DNA of 64,000 nucleotides from Rostratula benghalensis (Eukaryota > Chordata > Aves > Charadriiformes > Rostratulidae), in assembly GCA_013399305.1 (NCBI GenBank), contig VXAI01000159.1, forward strand, positions 1-64,000, given 5' to 3'. A program made the position numbers and the translations under genes. Below the pieces are notes generated by a model. That model made no database searches. It saw only the letters and a program-made list of their open reading frames with translations, and was not told where the DNA came from. Every line of letters begins with the position of its first letter. The stretch's first letter is position 1. Below are positions 36,114 through 47,700 of this stretch, one piece after another.

Positions 36114-36368
36114 AATCATAGAATCCTTCAGGTTGGAAGAGACCCTTGGGATCATTGAGTCCAACCATCAGCCCTACTCTACAAATTCCTCCCCTACACC
36201 AGATCCCCCAACCCCACATCTAAACAACTCTTAAATACATTCAGGGATGGGGGCTCAACCACCTCCCTGGGCAGCCTATTCCAGGGTCTGACCACTCTTT
36301 CTGTGAAAAATTCTTTCCTAATGTTCAGCCTAAATATTTTCCTACCCTCCAGCAAGTGTGAAGCCTAT
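36114..36368 (-). mobile_element. CR1 LINE, 3' end fragment in antisense orientation
   Basis: Read on the plus strand it begins AATCATAGAATCCTTCAGG, TTGGAAGAGACCCTTGGG, ATCATTGAGTCCAACCATCA and continues to CACCTCCCTGGGCAGCCTAT, TCCAGGGTCTGACCACTC, ATTCTTTCCTAATGTTCAGC and CAGCAAGTGTGAAGCC. This is the complement of the standard CR1 3' region, so the element points to the left. About 255 bases remain and the element is 5' truncated. It is a different subfamily from the copies at 0.5, 9.2 and 46.3 kb. Confidence 0.95.
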
Positions 36369-36465
36369 TGAAAAAAAACAGGACTACTGGCTTATAAAGG
36401 CCATCAGGACCATGCACACACCTGTGACACCTCACAGGATCAGAAAACTTCATGTTTTAAACTGC

Positions 36466-36512
36466 ATTTTTTTTTGAGAAAAAAAGAAATTAAAAAAAAA
36501 AAGAAAAAAAGA
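36466..36512. repeat. A-rich simple sequence
   Basis: T9 followed by GAGA7GAAATTA11GA7G. It lies about 100 bases beyond the CR1 fragment but is not its tail, because the CR1 3' end faces the other way. Confidence 0.8.
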
Positions 36513-39500
36513 CTTCTCCCCCCACACCCATCACCTAAATGGCAGACAACTGTAACAGTTACTGCTAGAGCTGTTAATTCTCAGGCTTCTGGAAATAAAT
36601 TACCACTGTTCTGAAGCAGAGAGTGCACTCTGGCTGGCTAGACAAAAGCCCTGTAGGATCTGGTGCTTTGTGCAGAGCTGCAGAGTGGAGCCACTGAACC
36701 AGCTCCTGCACAGAACAAACCCACACCGAGCTGGGAGAAGCAGGAAGGAGCCGCTGATTTATACCAGCTGAAGAGCTGACCCAGAAGCCGGAATAAATGG
36801 GCTTGATCTAGCAATTCCCAACATCCTCACACTCCAGCAGTATTAATGATCAATTAGGAGGCACTTTGTTTCCATACCGCAGCAGCAATAGCTTTAGCCC
36901 TCCCTTGAAAGCGCACGAAAGGGCAGAGGGCAATAGCAGAGCAGAGAGATGACAAAGTAAAGTGGGGAGAAACCAGGGACTTCAGGGAACCTAACTGCAA
37001 ATCTTGTAACAAAAATGCAATTGGACAGAAGGGACTTGGTTTCAGATGTAAAGTAAGCTAAATAGGTGAAAGAGTTCCCTTTAAACTGTCATCATTAATT
37101 TAAGCCAAACTTAATTAAAAAAATAAACTGAAACAGCTGGGTGTAGGAAGTGGCTGGCTGACCTCAGTGCTGGGGCCGTTTGCCTTTTCTCCTTTTAAAC
37201 CATTGTTCATCAGCTTCCACTTAAAGCAAACCAGAACCGTCAGACTAACCACAATCAAAACCATAGGGCTTGCTTGCATCTAGTATTTCTCTCTGTGCTA
37301 TGACATCCGTTAAAAGAAAGAAAGAAAGGAGTATCATCAGAAAATCCCTCTTGCACGTTTGCCCGGTGCTGTACTACGTTACCCGAGTGAGAGGACCAGT
37401 GAAATATTTAATGCTTCTAAAGTATCTTCTGTTCAAAAGGATCTTTGAATGTGCATATGTGTTTATGACTGTTGGAAAACTCAATTTCTACTCCTCATTC
37501 TACATAAACCACTGAATAAAAGCAAAAATACTGCTTCACCCTTGCCTTAGCTGCTCTTTCTCAGGTTGAGATAAAGCATAAGCTGTTTGGGGCAGGTACC
37601 ATCTTATGTTGTAAGTTTTCAGAGCCTTTCCCCCTATGTTTCTATCTGATATATCCATGCAAAAATGCAGTACAAATACACGCTAGCACCTGAAAGGTAG
37701 GCTACTACAGCTCCAGATGGAAACCAGTACACAGTTCCTCTGCAGGGTATTCACAAGGCATCATACGAAGCATCTAATTTACCTGAGGTAAGCCAAACAG
37801 TGGGAATCTGATAAACCTGCCATGAAGACTTTCTGGTCTTCATGTCATTTCTGCTCGTCCAGCCCAATGGTAAGTTCATTCCTGCACAGCTGTCACAGTG
37901 GAGCCCTCTCTGAGGGAAAGCCCACGTATGGCTCACCTATTATTGATTTTCTGCTGTAGGATGTCCAACAGAACATCTGTTTCCATTTGAAACTACTACA
38001 GTGTTATTGAAACTCATCAATTCTGCAGTAGGAGGAGATTACTAATATAAAGCTCACTCCTATACACTTCAAATACAGATCAAGTGATAGGTTCTGAGAG
38101 AAGTTATTCCACAAGTAATCAATTACCCTTGGGAAAGAAACAAGTTTCTCAGTTTTTTCTTAGCTGATAGCCATATGTGCCCTAAACCACATACTTTTTA
38201 CCTCAGTGGAACTTAGTAATATGTCTGAAGTTAATATGCTTAAGACCCATATTTCAAGGGTCCAAAAAGCTTATAGAATGTAAATAATCAACCTTTGCAG
38301 GGCTTGCCGTAACTTAATTGGCTCAGGCATCAGACAGTCAGCCAGGTGCACTTATGTTTTACCATACAGAGAGCTAAACTTAAAATGTAATGTTGCATGC
38401 AGAAAGCAGAATGAACCAATGAAAGTTTCTGTGGTAGAGAGAACCCTTAGGCTCACCCATCACGATAACAAAATGATGTTTACATCACAGTGGGGAACAC
38501 TGGTGTGTGCACAGGTGCCACATACAAACATAAACAACAGTTTGTGGTATCTCAGTGACATGTTGCTATACCTTGGAATTCCTAAAGATGATTCAAACCA
38601 AATAGCCCTATTTGCAAAACCTTGATTTTTTTTCTCAAAGTCTTCTTTTTTTTTTCCCCTCCCATATCATGCCTGGATTCCCAGTTCTATGGTAGCAAAG
38701 CAGGAGGAGTTTCTGGTGGTTTTGTATGAGTTCTCCATTCCTTTTAAATTAGTCTAGTTAATGCATTTTTATCTCAGTGACACTTGTCCTCCCAGCCCAC
38801 TGCCATGAGCTACCACACTTGTCTAATGGCTTTGAAAAACTTACTGTCATATCTGGATCATTTCACACATTCAAAAGAACCATCTATCAATTCACTGTTA
38901 AAAAAGCCACATCAAACTCAAACTCATGGTAGTTCTGTCTGTAGAAAGGAAACGGTGATCTGCTCATCTACAGAACTGAAGTTACCCCATTTCTTTCTGT
39001 TCTGCTTAACTCCTAAAAATCATCTATAATCACTGTGGATGCACTCAGTAGCATGCAAGCCACTGCAGTGGTGATGGAAATGGGATCTTGTGCTGCACAG
39101 GGAAAAATGTTCCTCACTGCAGTGCCTGGGGACATCCCAGCATGGGCTGAGGGAGCGTTTTCCTCGTGGAGCTGCTGGGCTGCATCACGACTGGACAAGT
39201 CCCAGAGCTTCTGTCCCCTCAGTGGCTGGGGCAGCAGGCAGGAGCTGGGATTTAAGCCACCCAAGAACCCTGGTTTTGCCCAGCCCTTACTGCAGGGGAG
39301 CCTAGGATCCATGAGACTGGTGGCATGAGCTGCCTTCCCAGGCTCTGCAGCATGTACTGCAGTTGGAACACTGACAGAAAAAACAACTGCGGGATTTTTC
39401 TCTAGGAATCTTTGGAATCAATGTTCCAGTAAATCATCAGATTCTGAAGAATAAACAGGTTGTCCCAGGAAGAAGCAACTCATTTGTTTTACTCTTTGAC

Positions 39501-39559
39501 CTGTTAAAATGCAAAAATTGCTGTGAAATTTACTCTGTGGTGACACATTCGAGCAATGG
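36513..39559. other. Non-coding interval
   Basis: A GAAA tetranucleotide repeat of about four units lies at 37314-37328. The part 36830-37110 carries ATTAATGATCAATTAGG, a few CpGs (CCGCAGC, GCGCACG) and ATTAATTTAAGCC, and could be regulatory. No coding exon supported. Confidence 0.4.
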
Positions 39560-40270
39560 AGCAGTCTCCATTAGTGGCAGTGTGTTTCTAATTACAGCTA
39601 TAAATAAAAGTTAACCTCCATCCTTATTCAAACTGGATTCCATGTACTTTCAGGTGCATAGGTGATACGATGGAGAGAGATGAATGCAGCAGAATTTGCA
39701 TCATCATATTGACTTACAACTTGGGGGTTAATTATTGCATTCTTTTGCCATGTATTGGGGCAGCCATTTTTAGTCATTTCCAAAATGCTAAAAAGAAACT
39801 TAACAGCTTCTCATTAGATTAGAATAGACAAGCTGCTTGAATCAACAATGAAATTTTATTAGGGATGCTCAAGTATAAAAACAAGGGCTTTTCATTTTGA
39901 TATTGTATACTTTACAACATATTGATTTGCTTTTATTGATTTTTAATAAAAAAGTGTAAGTGTTTTCCCAAATGGTGTAAATTAATTGTTATTGCACCAC
40001 AGTAAACAGAAGACTGCACCACAGTAATTAACATTTCCTGGCAAGGAATCTAAGCAAGCTTGCTGCTGAAATGGGCTTTAAAGCATATTTTGACAGTACC
40101 AGAAATGCTAGCATATGTCTGCGAGGCGGCGATGTGGCAGGCATGGCAATCACTTTAACGACTCTGATAGAGGCAGATGCCTTCCTGGGTGCACAAGGCC
40201 CCATGTCCACAAACATGGCTCGGACACGAACAGGCTACCAGCACTCCTCAGATGATCTTTCCATGGCTGT
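39560..40270. promoter_or_regulatory. Candidate large conserved enhancer-like region
   Basis: About 700 bases without recognisable repeats. The first part is AT-rich with many TTATTGATTT, ATTAATTG and TTATTAG words and a direct repeat of GCACCACAGTAA at about 39994 and 40016. The second part (40060-40220) contains unexpected CpGs (CTGCGAGGCGGCGATG, TTTAACGACTC, GGACACGAAC). Short frames are open on both strands over 40028-40274, so a small exon is an alternative, but I see no matching splice sites. The mix of AT-rich homeodomain sites and retained CpGs suggests selection on the sequence. Confidence 0.3.
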
Positions 40271-42719
40271 GTGAGGGGCAGTTGTGTGGATGAAAGATAG
40301 AATGTACTATTCATGTACCAGCTACTGTGGAGATTAATCAAACTGTGGAGTTACAGCCACTATACCTTTCTGTTGCCTTCAGTTCTTGGCTCCACCCATT
40401 ACTTTTTTTTCATATCTGAGTTGTCCTCTTTAGGTAAAAAGGGCTTCTTGACTCCAAGGGGCTTCTTGATGTCCTCATGCCTGGCTGGAGCTGCTGGACC
40501 CCTGGTAAGGACATTGGTCCTACCAAACAAGGGGAGATGAAAAAGCCCTTAGAATAGGTATCTCCAGTGGTAGTGGGAGCATGGAAGCCAAAGAGAAGTG
40601 CCTCTTCCTCTCTGTGGGGCACCTTTAGAGAACTTGAGCAAACTAGAATGAAGTCGGTACAATCAAAGCCTCTAAGGCTAAGTAAGAAGGAAGGAAAGGC
40701 ACCTTCTTTATACATGATCGGTAAGGAAAGGGAGGCACAGATAACTGAAAAGATTAATTAGCAGTTGGGAGATGAATACAATCGTCTTAGCAACTTAAAC
40801 ACAACAGAGTGCCTTCTTTTGAGACCATCTAAGTTACATAGTAATTACACAAGAAAGGGAGCTCTCCTTAAATAACTTAAAACGCATCAAGTGACAGTGA
40901 TAAATCAATTAATAGGAAGAAAAGCTCTGTATAGCATTTTTCACACAGCCAAGTTTTCTGCTTTTGTATTAAGTAAATTTAAAGAAAATTTTAAACAAGT
41001 AAATAACATTTTATCTTAACAAAATGGCTTCAACTCAGTGAAAAACAGGAGCTGGCCTGCATATACCCTCAGAGAGCATGTAAGACCCACTGACGAGGAC
41101 TACCCCTACAGCTGGAATTGGCAGGGCACACCTTCATTCAAAGGACACTCCATGGGAATAGAGGATCTTTGCAGGAAGGAGGGGCCAAACCAAACCTGAC
41201 TGCTGTAAACATCCAGGCCTTCAGACTCACAGCTAAGAGACCAACTAAAATCTGATCTCCAACCCAGGAATCAGCATCCTTTTTGCATCTCAGGCACCTG
41301 GTTTATATCTCTTGTCCTAATCTCTTGTGCCAGGGAAGCTTAAAATATTATTAACTCCTTGTTTGCTAGTTACCAGGTAAAGACCCTACATCTCGGCAGA
41401 AGCTGAAAGACATTTTGTAAGAGGCAGAAGATTGCTGCCCTTGTGTTTTCTTTTCATCAGAAGTGATCTAAAAGTGCAAATTGGTAGTGCTTTATGTTTT
41501 GTTCAGAGAGGCAGGGATAACATGACTAGGTAAATCTGATCTCGCACCTAATTTTCCCAAAAGTGTAAATCAAGGTCAGGTTATTTCTGTATATTCCACA
41601 CCACTGTGCAGGTCTTCACATGAGGATCTTGCTGTGGCACACAAATCAGACTCAAAAACATTATCCATATATTATTTATGCTATGGGACCTTTCATCTAA
41701 GAAGTACCAATCTTCTATAAGAGCAGCAGTGTGGTTCAACCACAGAGCAGAATTCAGTTCTGGAGTGTGCTACAGGCTCCTTTTTGAAGTTTCTATTAAA
41801 CATGTTTTAATAAATTTGAATTTAATAGATAGTTATTTGTATCAAAATAAAATCCCCTGGCAAGGTAGTGTCTTGCTATATAGCCTTCCTATTGTCAAAT
41901 GTTAATTTTTGTGTATGAAGGGCAGTTACTGGTGTACACGTATTCCCAATTCAGACATCCTGTTTCTTGATTGTTCAGAGATGACCCCACATCAAAGGCT
42001 CAGATTCCCAAACCTTGAAGTTTCAGATAGTTTTAGAAAAAAAGAAAACCACTCCATCAAACTAGTCTTTATAGTAAAGAGATTAGTTATAATAAAAAAA
42101 AAAATACATTCTTTGTGAGTATTTTCTGCTCTCAGTCAATTTTTCAAAAGCCCTGATATGGGGTGAATAACTCAGAAAGCTTTAGACCTGAAAAGCATGG
42201 GGTATATGAGCAGCTGGTATGCATTACAGGAGTTGTACTATATTATGTCAGCCGAGAATCTGACATTCAGATTTTTGTATCTGTTTTCATATGGCTATAT
42301 CTGACACCAGGAGCCTAAATCTGAGAAATGAGCAGCCAAACTCTTCCTGATATCAGTACATGACTGAGATGGACAGGACTGCCTTCAAACAAGCTTGATA
42401 AAAGTAATCTATCACAAAAGTGACAGAAAGTGATAACATTGAAGTGACCAGGACAAGACCTATGTGACAAGAGCAAAGCACTGGGTGGCTCTAACTCCAC
42501 TTGGTAGAGCACTCCATGACCACAACCCAAGTTTAGGAAACTGGATCCCAGTGGGCTGGTACGAAGAAATATATCTATACCGTTAAGTGGATTAAGATGT
42601 TATGGCGTTAGTCATGCAGATAAGGTTTTGTTACTCTAATGGTGATCTGTAGGAGAAAGAATGTTTGCCTTCAGAGGAGATAAGACACTGAAACTGCTCC
42701 GCTTTTGTACTGCTGTGAT
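40271..42719. other. Non-coding interval, nothing recognised
   Basis: Mostly AT-rich. Frames around 40313-40760 occur on both strands without domain similarity. Confidence 0.4.
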
Positions 42720-42852
42720 TCAGTGGTTGGGAGTTGTTTTCACTACTGAAAATTTGAGGCCCAAGAAAAAGCCTCTGGCAGTCTTAGCATCTGACTTCAT
42801 GATGGCGTCAGACAAAGCTTTTCGCTTGAGATAGGATATGAACTGAAACAAT
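42720..42852 (-). CDS. Weak candidate terminal coding exon, unknown gene
   Basis: On the minus strand a strong acceptor (TTTTTCTTTACCAG, AG at 42854-42853) opens a frame of 43 residues ending in TGA at 42722-42720. It begins L-F-Q-F-I-S-Y-L-K-R-K and ends V-V-K-T-T-P-N-H. Codons are balanced and lysine/arginine are spaced like a helical protein tail. I do not recognise the family, no partner exon was found, and a chance acceptor in AT-rich DNA is quite possible. Confidence 0.15.
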
Positions 42853-43019
42853 CTGGTAAAGAAAAACATTGAGCGAGAATTCAATAGAAGTGCAAATTTA
42901 AAAGTCTTCCCCCCCATTGACATACTTTAATGAATGCATAGTTACAGGTTGACTATGTTATCTCACTTTTCTTGTGTCATTAACTGAGAAGAGAGTTTAG
43001 AAAAAGTGTCCCCACAGAA

Positions 43020-43400
43020 ATCTTATTCATATGTTTTATTATATGCTCCAGCACAGGCACCACTTTAGTTTAATGGTGTGTTGGATGATGGTACAAATTT
43101 ATAGCCAAAGGTTTACATCACAGACAGCTGGAATGAATAACAATAAATTAATTTAAAGTGCTACAAAAGTGCTCCCCATAGTATGCAGTGCTTATGTGCT
43201 CAAGGCTAATAATTTATAAATGCACGTCTTTTATAATACTGATCTAAAGTCCTGAAAGCAGCTAGTTAAAAAGCAGTCACATGACATAAATTATTTTTAT
43301 TAATATTTCAAATGCATGATTAGGGTGGGCACCATGGTCATTAGCATTAGATAGCTTTCATTTATGACCCAGTGCAATGAAGTAATGGCCAGAAACAGAG
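43020..43400. promoter_or_regulatory. Candidate conserved non-coding element
   Basis: A 380-base block of complex AT-rich sequence, without simple runs, carries GTTTAATGG, an ATAAATTAATTTAAAG word, GGCTAATAATTTATAAATGC, ATAAATTATTTTTATTAAT, TTTCAAATGCATGATTAGG and GGTCATTAGCATTAGATAGC. Homeodomain and octamer-like words recur throughout. Among the enhancer-like blocks in this window it looks the most characteristic. Conservation must be tested by alignment. Confidence 0.33.
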
Positions 43401-44930
43401 AAACTAGCTAAGCAATGGCACAACAACCATTGGGAGACTCTGTGTGTGTGTGTTTGTTCATACGCTGCTTCTGCTTCTTCTGCATGATTTTTGTATGAGA
43501 GTAATCATCACAGCTATGGCTGTTTCCTTTCCTTTTGCTGGTCTGTAGTATTTATCACCAGATACTCATCAGGCCTGAAGAATGAAAATATGAGCTACTG
43601 AGTGCGGTCAGAAGCAGCAGCGCTCCTCTGGGTGGTTTTCCTTCCATTCCCAGACACTGAACACCAGCAATGACTAAAGCAGCACGAGGACTGGGCAAAA
43701 AAAATGCTGTAATGACTCCCCTCGTTACTGCAGCAGTGCTAATTTGAACACTGAGCTAGACTAAGCTTTCATACAAACTCTTCCTTGGATGGGGTAGGTT
43801 ACTGTAAAGCATTTGACTTGCTCTGAGAGGACACCACCACTTTGGGCCCTGTGTCAGGGGACTAAATTGAAGTCATGCCTCCAGGCAAACAAGTATCAGC
43901 AGAAAAGCATTGTGGAGAACAAGGATAAGGCCAGGACAAAAGCATCCTTTTTTGGGATGGGAGGCTATTGTTTTTTGCTAGCGTAGCCAACATCTACTTT
44001 CCTCTAACCCAACATCTGGTCTTACCCAGTGAAAGAGTATGGTCACTATTACTGGGGAGGGTAAAAAAAGCAGCCAGCTCACATAACTTGGATAACATTG
44101 CATCTTTTCCCTGATGCAGTTCCAGGCATACCTCACTGCAGGGATGCCACTTGTCTTAATACCACCCTTGTTTTCTCCAGGCAATTTTGGCTGCCTCTCA
44201 CTCTTCTTGGTGGAACTCATTTACTTCTTGAATGCAGAGTCATTAAGCTGAGGTTATAGAAGGAGTCTTTCACACCGAAAGAAGGATCATGAATAATTTC
44301 TGTGTCTCTCATTCTGGGCCATTGCCATGCATTAGACTACATATTTGAATCTTGGCCGATTGAAAAAAAAAAAAAAAAGCACTACAAGCAACCCCATTCA
44401 CTTCAGTGGTTCCTCCAGAAAAGTGAGTGGAGTAAGACACAAAGTGGGCAGCAGTATCATCATCTGGTCCCTCCACTCCCTCTTTAAAAAAAAAATAAAT
44501 AAAAGAGCTTTCTGCATTGCACAGAGTGCGAACTTCTAAGTAACCATTGGCAATTATTTTTTTTTTTTTAACATCACAAACCTCTGCAAACTCATACTCT
44601 CTCTCCTCTTCCTTTCTGGCTTTCTTTGAAAGTACTTTGTAATGGAACACATTTTTCCAGAGGTCAATGGGGGCATATTTGCATTTTGATACGTTTTAAA
44701 TTTTTGCCTCCAGCACGCCACTCAAATGCACTCTGCTAATCAGAAGCAAGTAATGATCTCCCAGATACCTGAAGCGGGTGACTAGGCATATAAAAACACC
44801 TCAAAATGCAAAATTAGTGAGAGCGCAATACACGGTGAAAAAGATAAATAAATAAAAAAAGGGCAACGATGCTGGCAAAAGCAGTTTGGATTTGTATGCT
44901 GAGGGTTGTGCCTGGAATAAGCAGTTAATG
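43401..44930. other. Non-coding interval with simple repeats
   Basis: (TG)6 lies at 43441-43452, A16 at 44363-44378, and further short A and T runs near 44485 and 44558. Frames of 80-113 codons on the minus strand cross these runs and are not credible genes. Confidence 0.45.
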
Positions 44931-45070
44931 TGTTTCTGTGCACCACTGGAGTGATAAGGGGACGGAGGGGACCCCGGCATCAGCCGGCTACGCTGACGGA
45001 CTGCGGGTTTCTCCGAGCACATCACTTGTGTGTCAATATACTCAGACAACACATAAGCATTTCTGAGGGC

Positions 45071-45084
45071 TTTTTTTTTTTTTT
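45071..45084. repeat. T14 homopolymer
   Basis: Fourteen T residues within the CpG-enriched segment. Simple sequence. Confidence 0.85.
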
Positions 45085-45734
45085 ACACCGCCAGCAATAC
45101 TTCATGTTCTGAACAACCCAAATCCAAGCTTAGGCAGGCTCTAGAAAAATCGGGGCAGCCCCCAAAGCATGGGTTTATCTGCCTGGAGGTCTTTTATTTT
45201 TAGCACCGGTGGTAGCTTGACAGTCAAACGTGCCTGCCCCAAAGCGGGTGGGATATAGGGGAAGAGGGAAAAAAAAAACCCACCAAAAAAACGAACAGAA
45301 GAGATTATTTAATTATTTTTAAAAGCACAGATGTCTTTGACAGAGAGAGCTGCAAGTAAACACGAGTGCTTCCCCGCTAACCACCGCATCGGAATAAAAC
45401 CTCCTGATAAGCAGATGTTACCTCGGCAGCGACCAGCTGGGCAGCGCCTGTGCGGGGGGAGAGGGATGGAGGCACAGCCAGACAGCCTGTGCACGGAGGT
45501 GCTGTGATGGATGGATGTGTGTGTGTGCGCCTGCGAGTGACAGCAAACCTATGTACGTGTGTGCCTGAGAAAATGGCCTACGAGCAAAACCCAGCTGCTC
45601 CAGGGAGTATTTTGTATGTATTTTTAAAAGAAGGAAAGGAGAAGCTGCCGGGGGAGTGGGGGGGTGAATGAGAGAGACTGAAAAGGCGAGGTTGGAATGA
45701 CCCGGCAGTGGCGTGGTTGGGCTAACAGCAGCGC

Positions 45735-45743
45735 ACGGTAAGA
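45735..45743 (+). promoter_or_regulatory. Candidate splice donor (ACG|GTAAGA)
   Basis: GTAAGA at 45738-45743 matches the vertebrate donor consensus at six positions. It lies at the right edge of the CpG-rich block, where a first-exon donor would be expected. Donor-like words also occur by chance, so support depends on the promoter context. Confidence 0.3.
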
Positions 45744-46298
45744 AATCCAGGCAGCAGGGAAATCATTTAAAGCCATATTGATTCACTTTGGAGGTGAGAA
45801 AAAGCAGATGCACTCAGCTCTGCTGAGCTCATGCACAGCTCTGACAGCAGCTACAGCTGCTGCATTTTTTTTTTATTTTTTTATTGTAACAACTTTAATT
45901 CATGCTATAAACCCAAAACAGCCTGCACCTCTCCCTGCTTCCATCTCTTCCCCTGCCTCCACCAGGAGCTGCCATCAAAGCCTGCCCACAGCAAGGCAGC
46001 CCAGGGGTCCCTCAGGCAAGGCAGAAAAAGAGGGAAGAAGGGGATCAATGGCTGAAATTCAGCAGCTCTGGCCATTTTCTGGTACCACAGTGAGCTGGGA
46101 TCCCTCTGAGGTGGCTGGGCAGAGTGTTAGTCGAGACTGTTTATCTCCCTCAACAGGCAATAGTCCATCCTGAGGACCACTGACCAGCCACTGGCCAGAC
46201 AGCAAGGCTACCCAGGAGAGAAGGGTCCAGTGTTGTGTGGCCTCGGTTCATGCATCTAGAAAACAGGAGGCAAATTAGATGTGACGTGGGAAAAAGGA

Positions 46299-46536
46299 AG
46301 AGGGTAGGTTTATATTAGATATTAGGAAGAAATTCTTTCCTGTGAAGGTGGTGAGGCACCACCAACTGGAACAGGTTGCCCAGAGAAGTTGTGGATGCCC
46401 CATCCCTGGAGGTGTTCAAGGCCAGGTTGGATGAGGCTTTGAGCAACCAGGTCTGGTGGGAGGTGTCCCTGCCCATGGCAGGGGGCTTGGAAATGGATGA
46501 TCTTTAAGGTCCCTTCTGACCCAAACCATTCTACAA
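46299..46536 (+). mobile_element. CR1 LINE, 3' end fragment
   Basis: AGATATTAGGAAGAAATTC, GGTGGTGAGGCACCACCAAC, TGGAACAGGTTGCCCAGAG, ATGCCCCATCCCTGGAGG, CAAGGCCAGGTTGGATGAGG, GTGGGAGGTGTCCCTGCCCA and GATCTTTAAGGTCCCTTC in order form a clear sense-strand CR1 3' end. It is the most complete of the copies related to those at 0.5 and 9.2 kb. The terminal ATTCTATG repeat is eroded to CATTCTACAA. It lies about 560 bases after the candidate donor at 45737. Confidence 0.96.
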
Positions 46537-47597
46537 AAATAATATTCTGTAGGAAATCCTATATTTTAGGGGAAAGAAAGAGGAGGGTTTGTCTACATGG
46601 AAACACTGCCAGGCATTGCCTGTGCTGCTCCCTGTGAAGACAGCCCTGCATCAGGCTGGGGCATTGCTCTTTAGATTTGTGCAGATACCTTAGTTCAGCT
46701 GGTCCTCCATATATTTAGCCACTTATATAATTATAAAAGTAATACAGAGACACCATGGCTGAGATCTTCAAAATACTGCTTTTCTGGAGGCCAGATACCT
46801 ATGAAGGTCTGGCCTCGGTGACTTATCCTCAGTCACAGAGCAAGCCCAGTCCTCAGCTGAGTTTTTCTAGTCTTCCTCAGGTTCAGATATTTTCTTCATG
46901 CAATCAACTTATTCCCTGTGAAAGGTGGTTTCAGAGCCACAAAATTAAATTCAAACTTTAGGAATGGTTACAGCTATGTAGTTCAACATTTTCTGACATT
47001 AAAAGTTTTCATTTTTCATTTGGAAAGGAGCTAAACTTCATGACAGCCAGGATAAGGGAAGCTCTGCAATGTGTCCTTAAGAGTTAAAATGCTACTGTTT
47101 TATGTAATCTGAAAATAAATCTGGTATGTTTTTATTTTCCTTGAAAAAACAACAACAAAAAGGTGCACTCCTGAATTAAAACCCAGTTACTGTCATAGCT
47201 CTCATACCACCTTAGCTACTGTCCCATCCTTCCTGTTTTCTACACCAGGAACCTCAAGTGTAACCACATGGGGATGTATGTGTGCTTGCTCTTTCCTGAG
47301 CATCGGCTGAGCAGCACCTTACTTGACTGAATTATGAGTCTGGCTTAGAGCAGGTCAGAAAATTTCCAGTTTTTCTATATAAAAAAATATTTTTCAGATA
47401 TATAGACTTCTTTGTAAAAAATAAAAAAATCAATTTTTCCATAGAAAATAGGAATTCTGCTCACTATTTATTGTACACTTCACTGAGGATACGTGAAAAA
47501 AAGAGTATAGGGGCTTTTATTGCAAATAAAAACTTCCATCATGTTTTCAGTGAAAAATAATCACACAATGTCCTAACTGGCACTAATTCATGTTTTG
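46537..47597. other. Non-coding interval, nothing recognised
   Basis: AT-rich flank of the CR1 copy with a few A runs. No exon supported. Confidence 0.45.
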
Positions 47598-47700
47598 TAT
47601 CTGTTACACTGATGAGTGTAAATCCACAGTAACTCCCATGGCCTCTGTGAAGTTACTTTGATTTACACTGTTGTAAATAAGACTGAAATCTCAGTCTATG
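47598..47700. mobile_element. Ancient inverted-repeat MITE resembling the Chompy (Harbinger-type) family
   Basis: GTGTAAATCCACAGTAACT (47616-47634) and AGTTACTTTGATTTACAC (47651-47668) are inverted arms that differ by one base and one gap, with a 16-base loop. Outside them are TCTGTTACAC on the left and TGTAAATAAGACTGAAATCT on the right, again partly complementary. The wording (TTACACxxxTGTAAATCCAxAGTAACTCC ... AGTTACTxTGATTTACAC) is that of a short palindromic element I remember from crocodilian and turtle genomes as Chompy, a non-autonomous Harbinger-type MITE. The family name is from memory. No transposase is present. Possible weaker relics lie at 3.2, 12.7, 13.2, 13.7 and 48.6 kb. Confidence 0.5.

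Larger units (their letters stand above)
44931..45760 (+). promoter_or_regulatory. CpG-enriched segment, candidate distal promoter with non-coding first exon
   Basis: By eye I count about 32 CpGs in roughly 830 bases, several times the density of the neighbouring DNA. They cluster at 44963-45016 (GGACGGAGGGGACCCCGGC ... GACGGACTGCGGG), 45375-45460 and 45500-45740. The right edge carries CGCACG followed by GTAAGA, a good splice donor, so a first exon could end at 45737. Upstream, TTTAAAAG near 45318 could act as a TATA-like box. No long coding frame is present (a 73-codon plus-strand frame at 45450-45671 is not recognisable), which would fit a 5' untranslated or lncRNA exon. No downstream exon has been identified. 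Confidence 0.38.
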
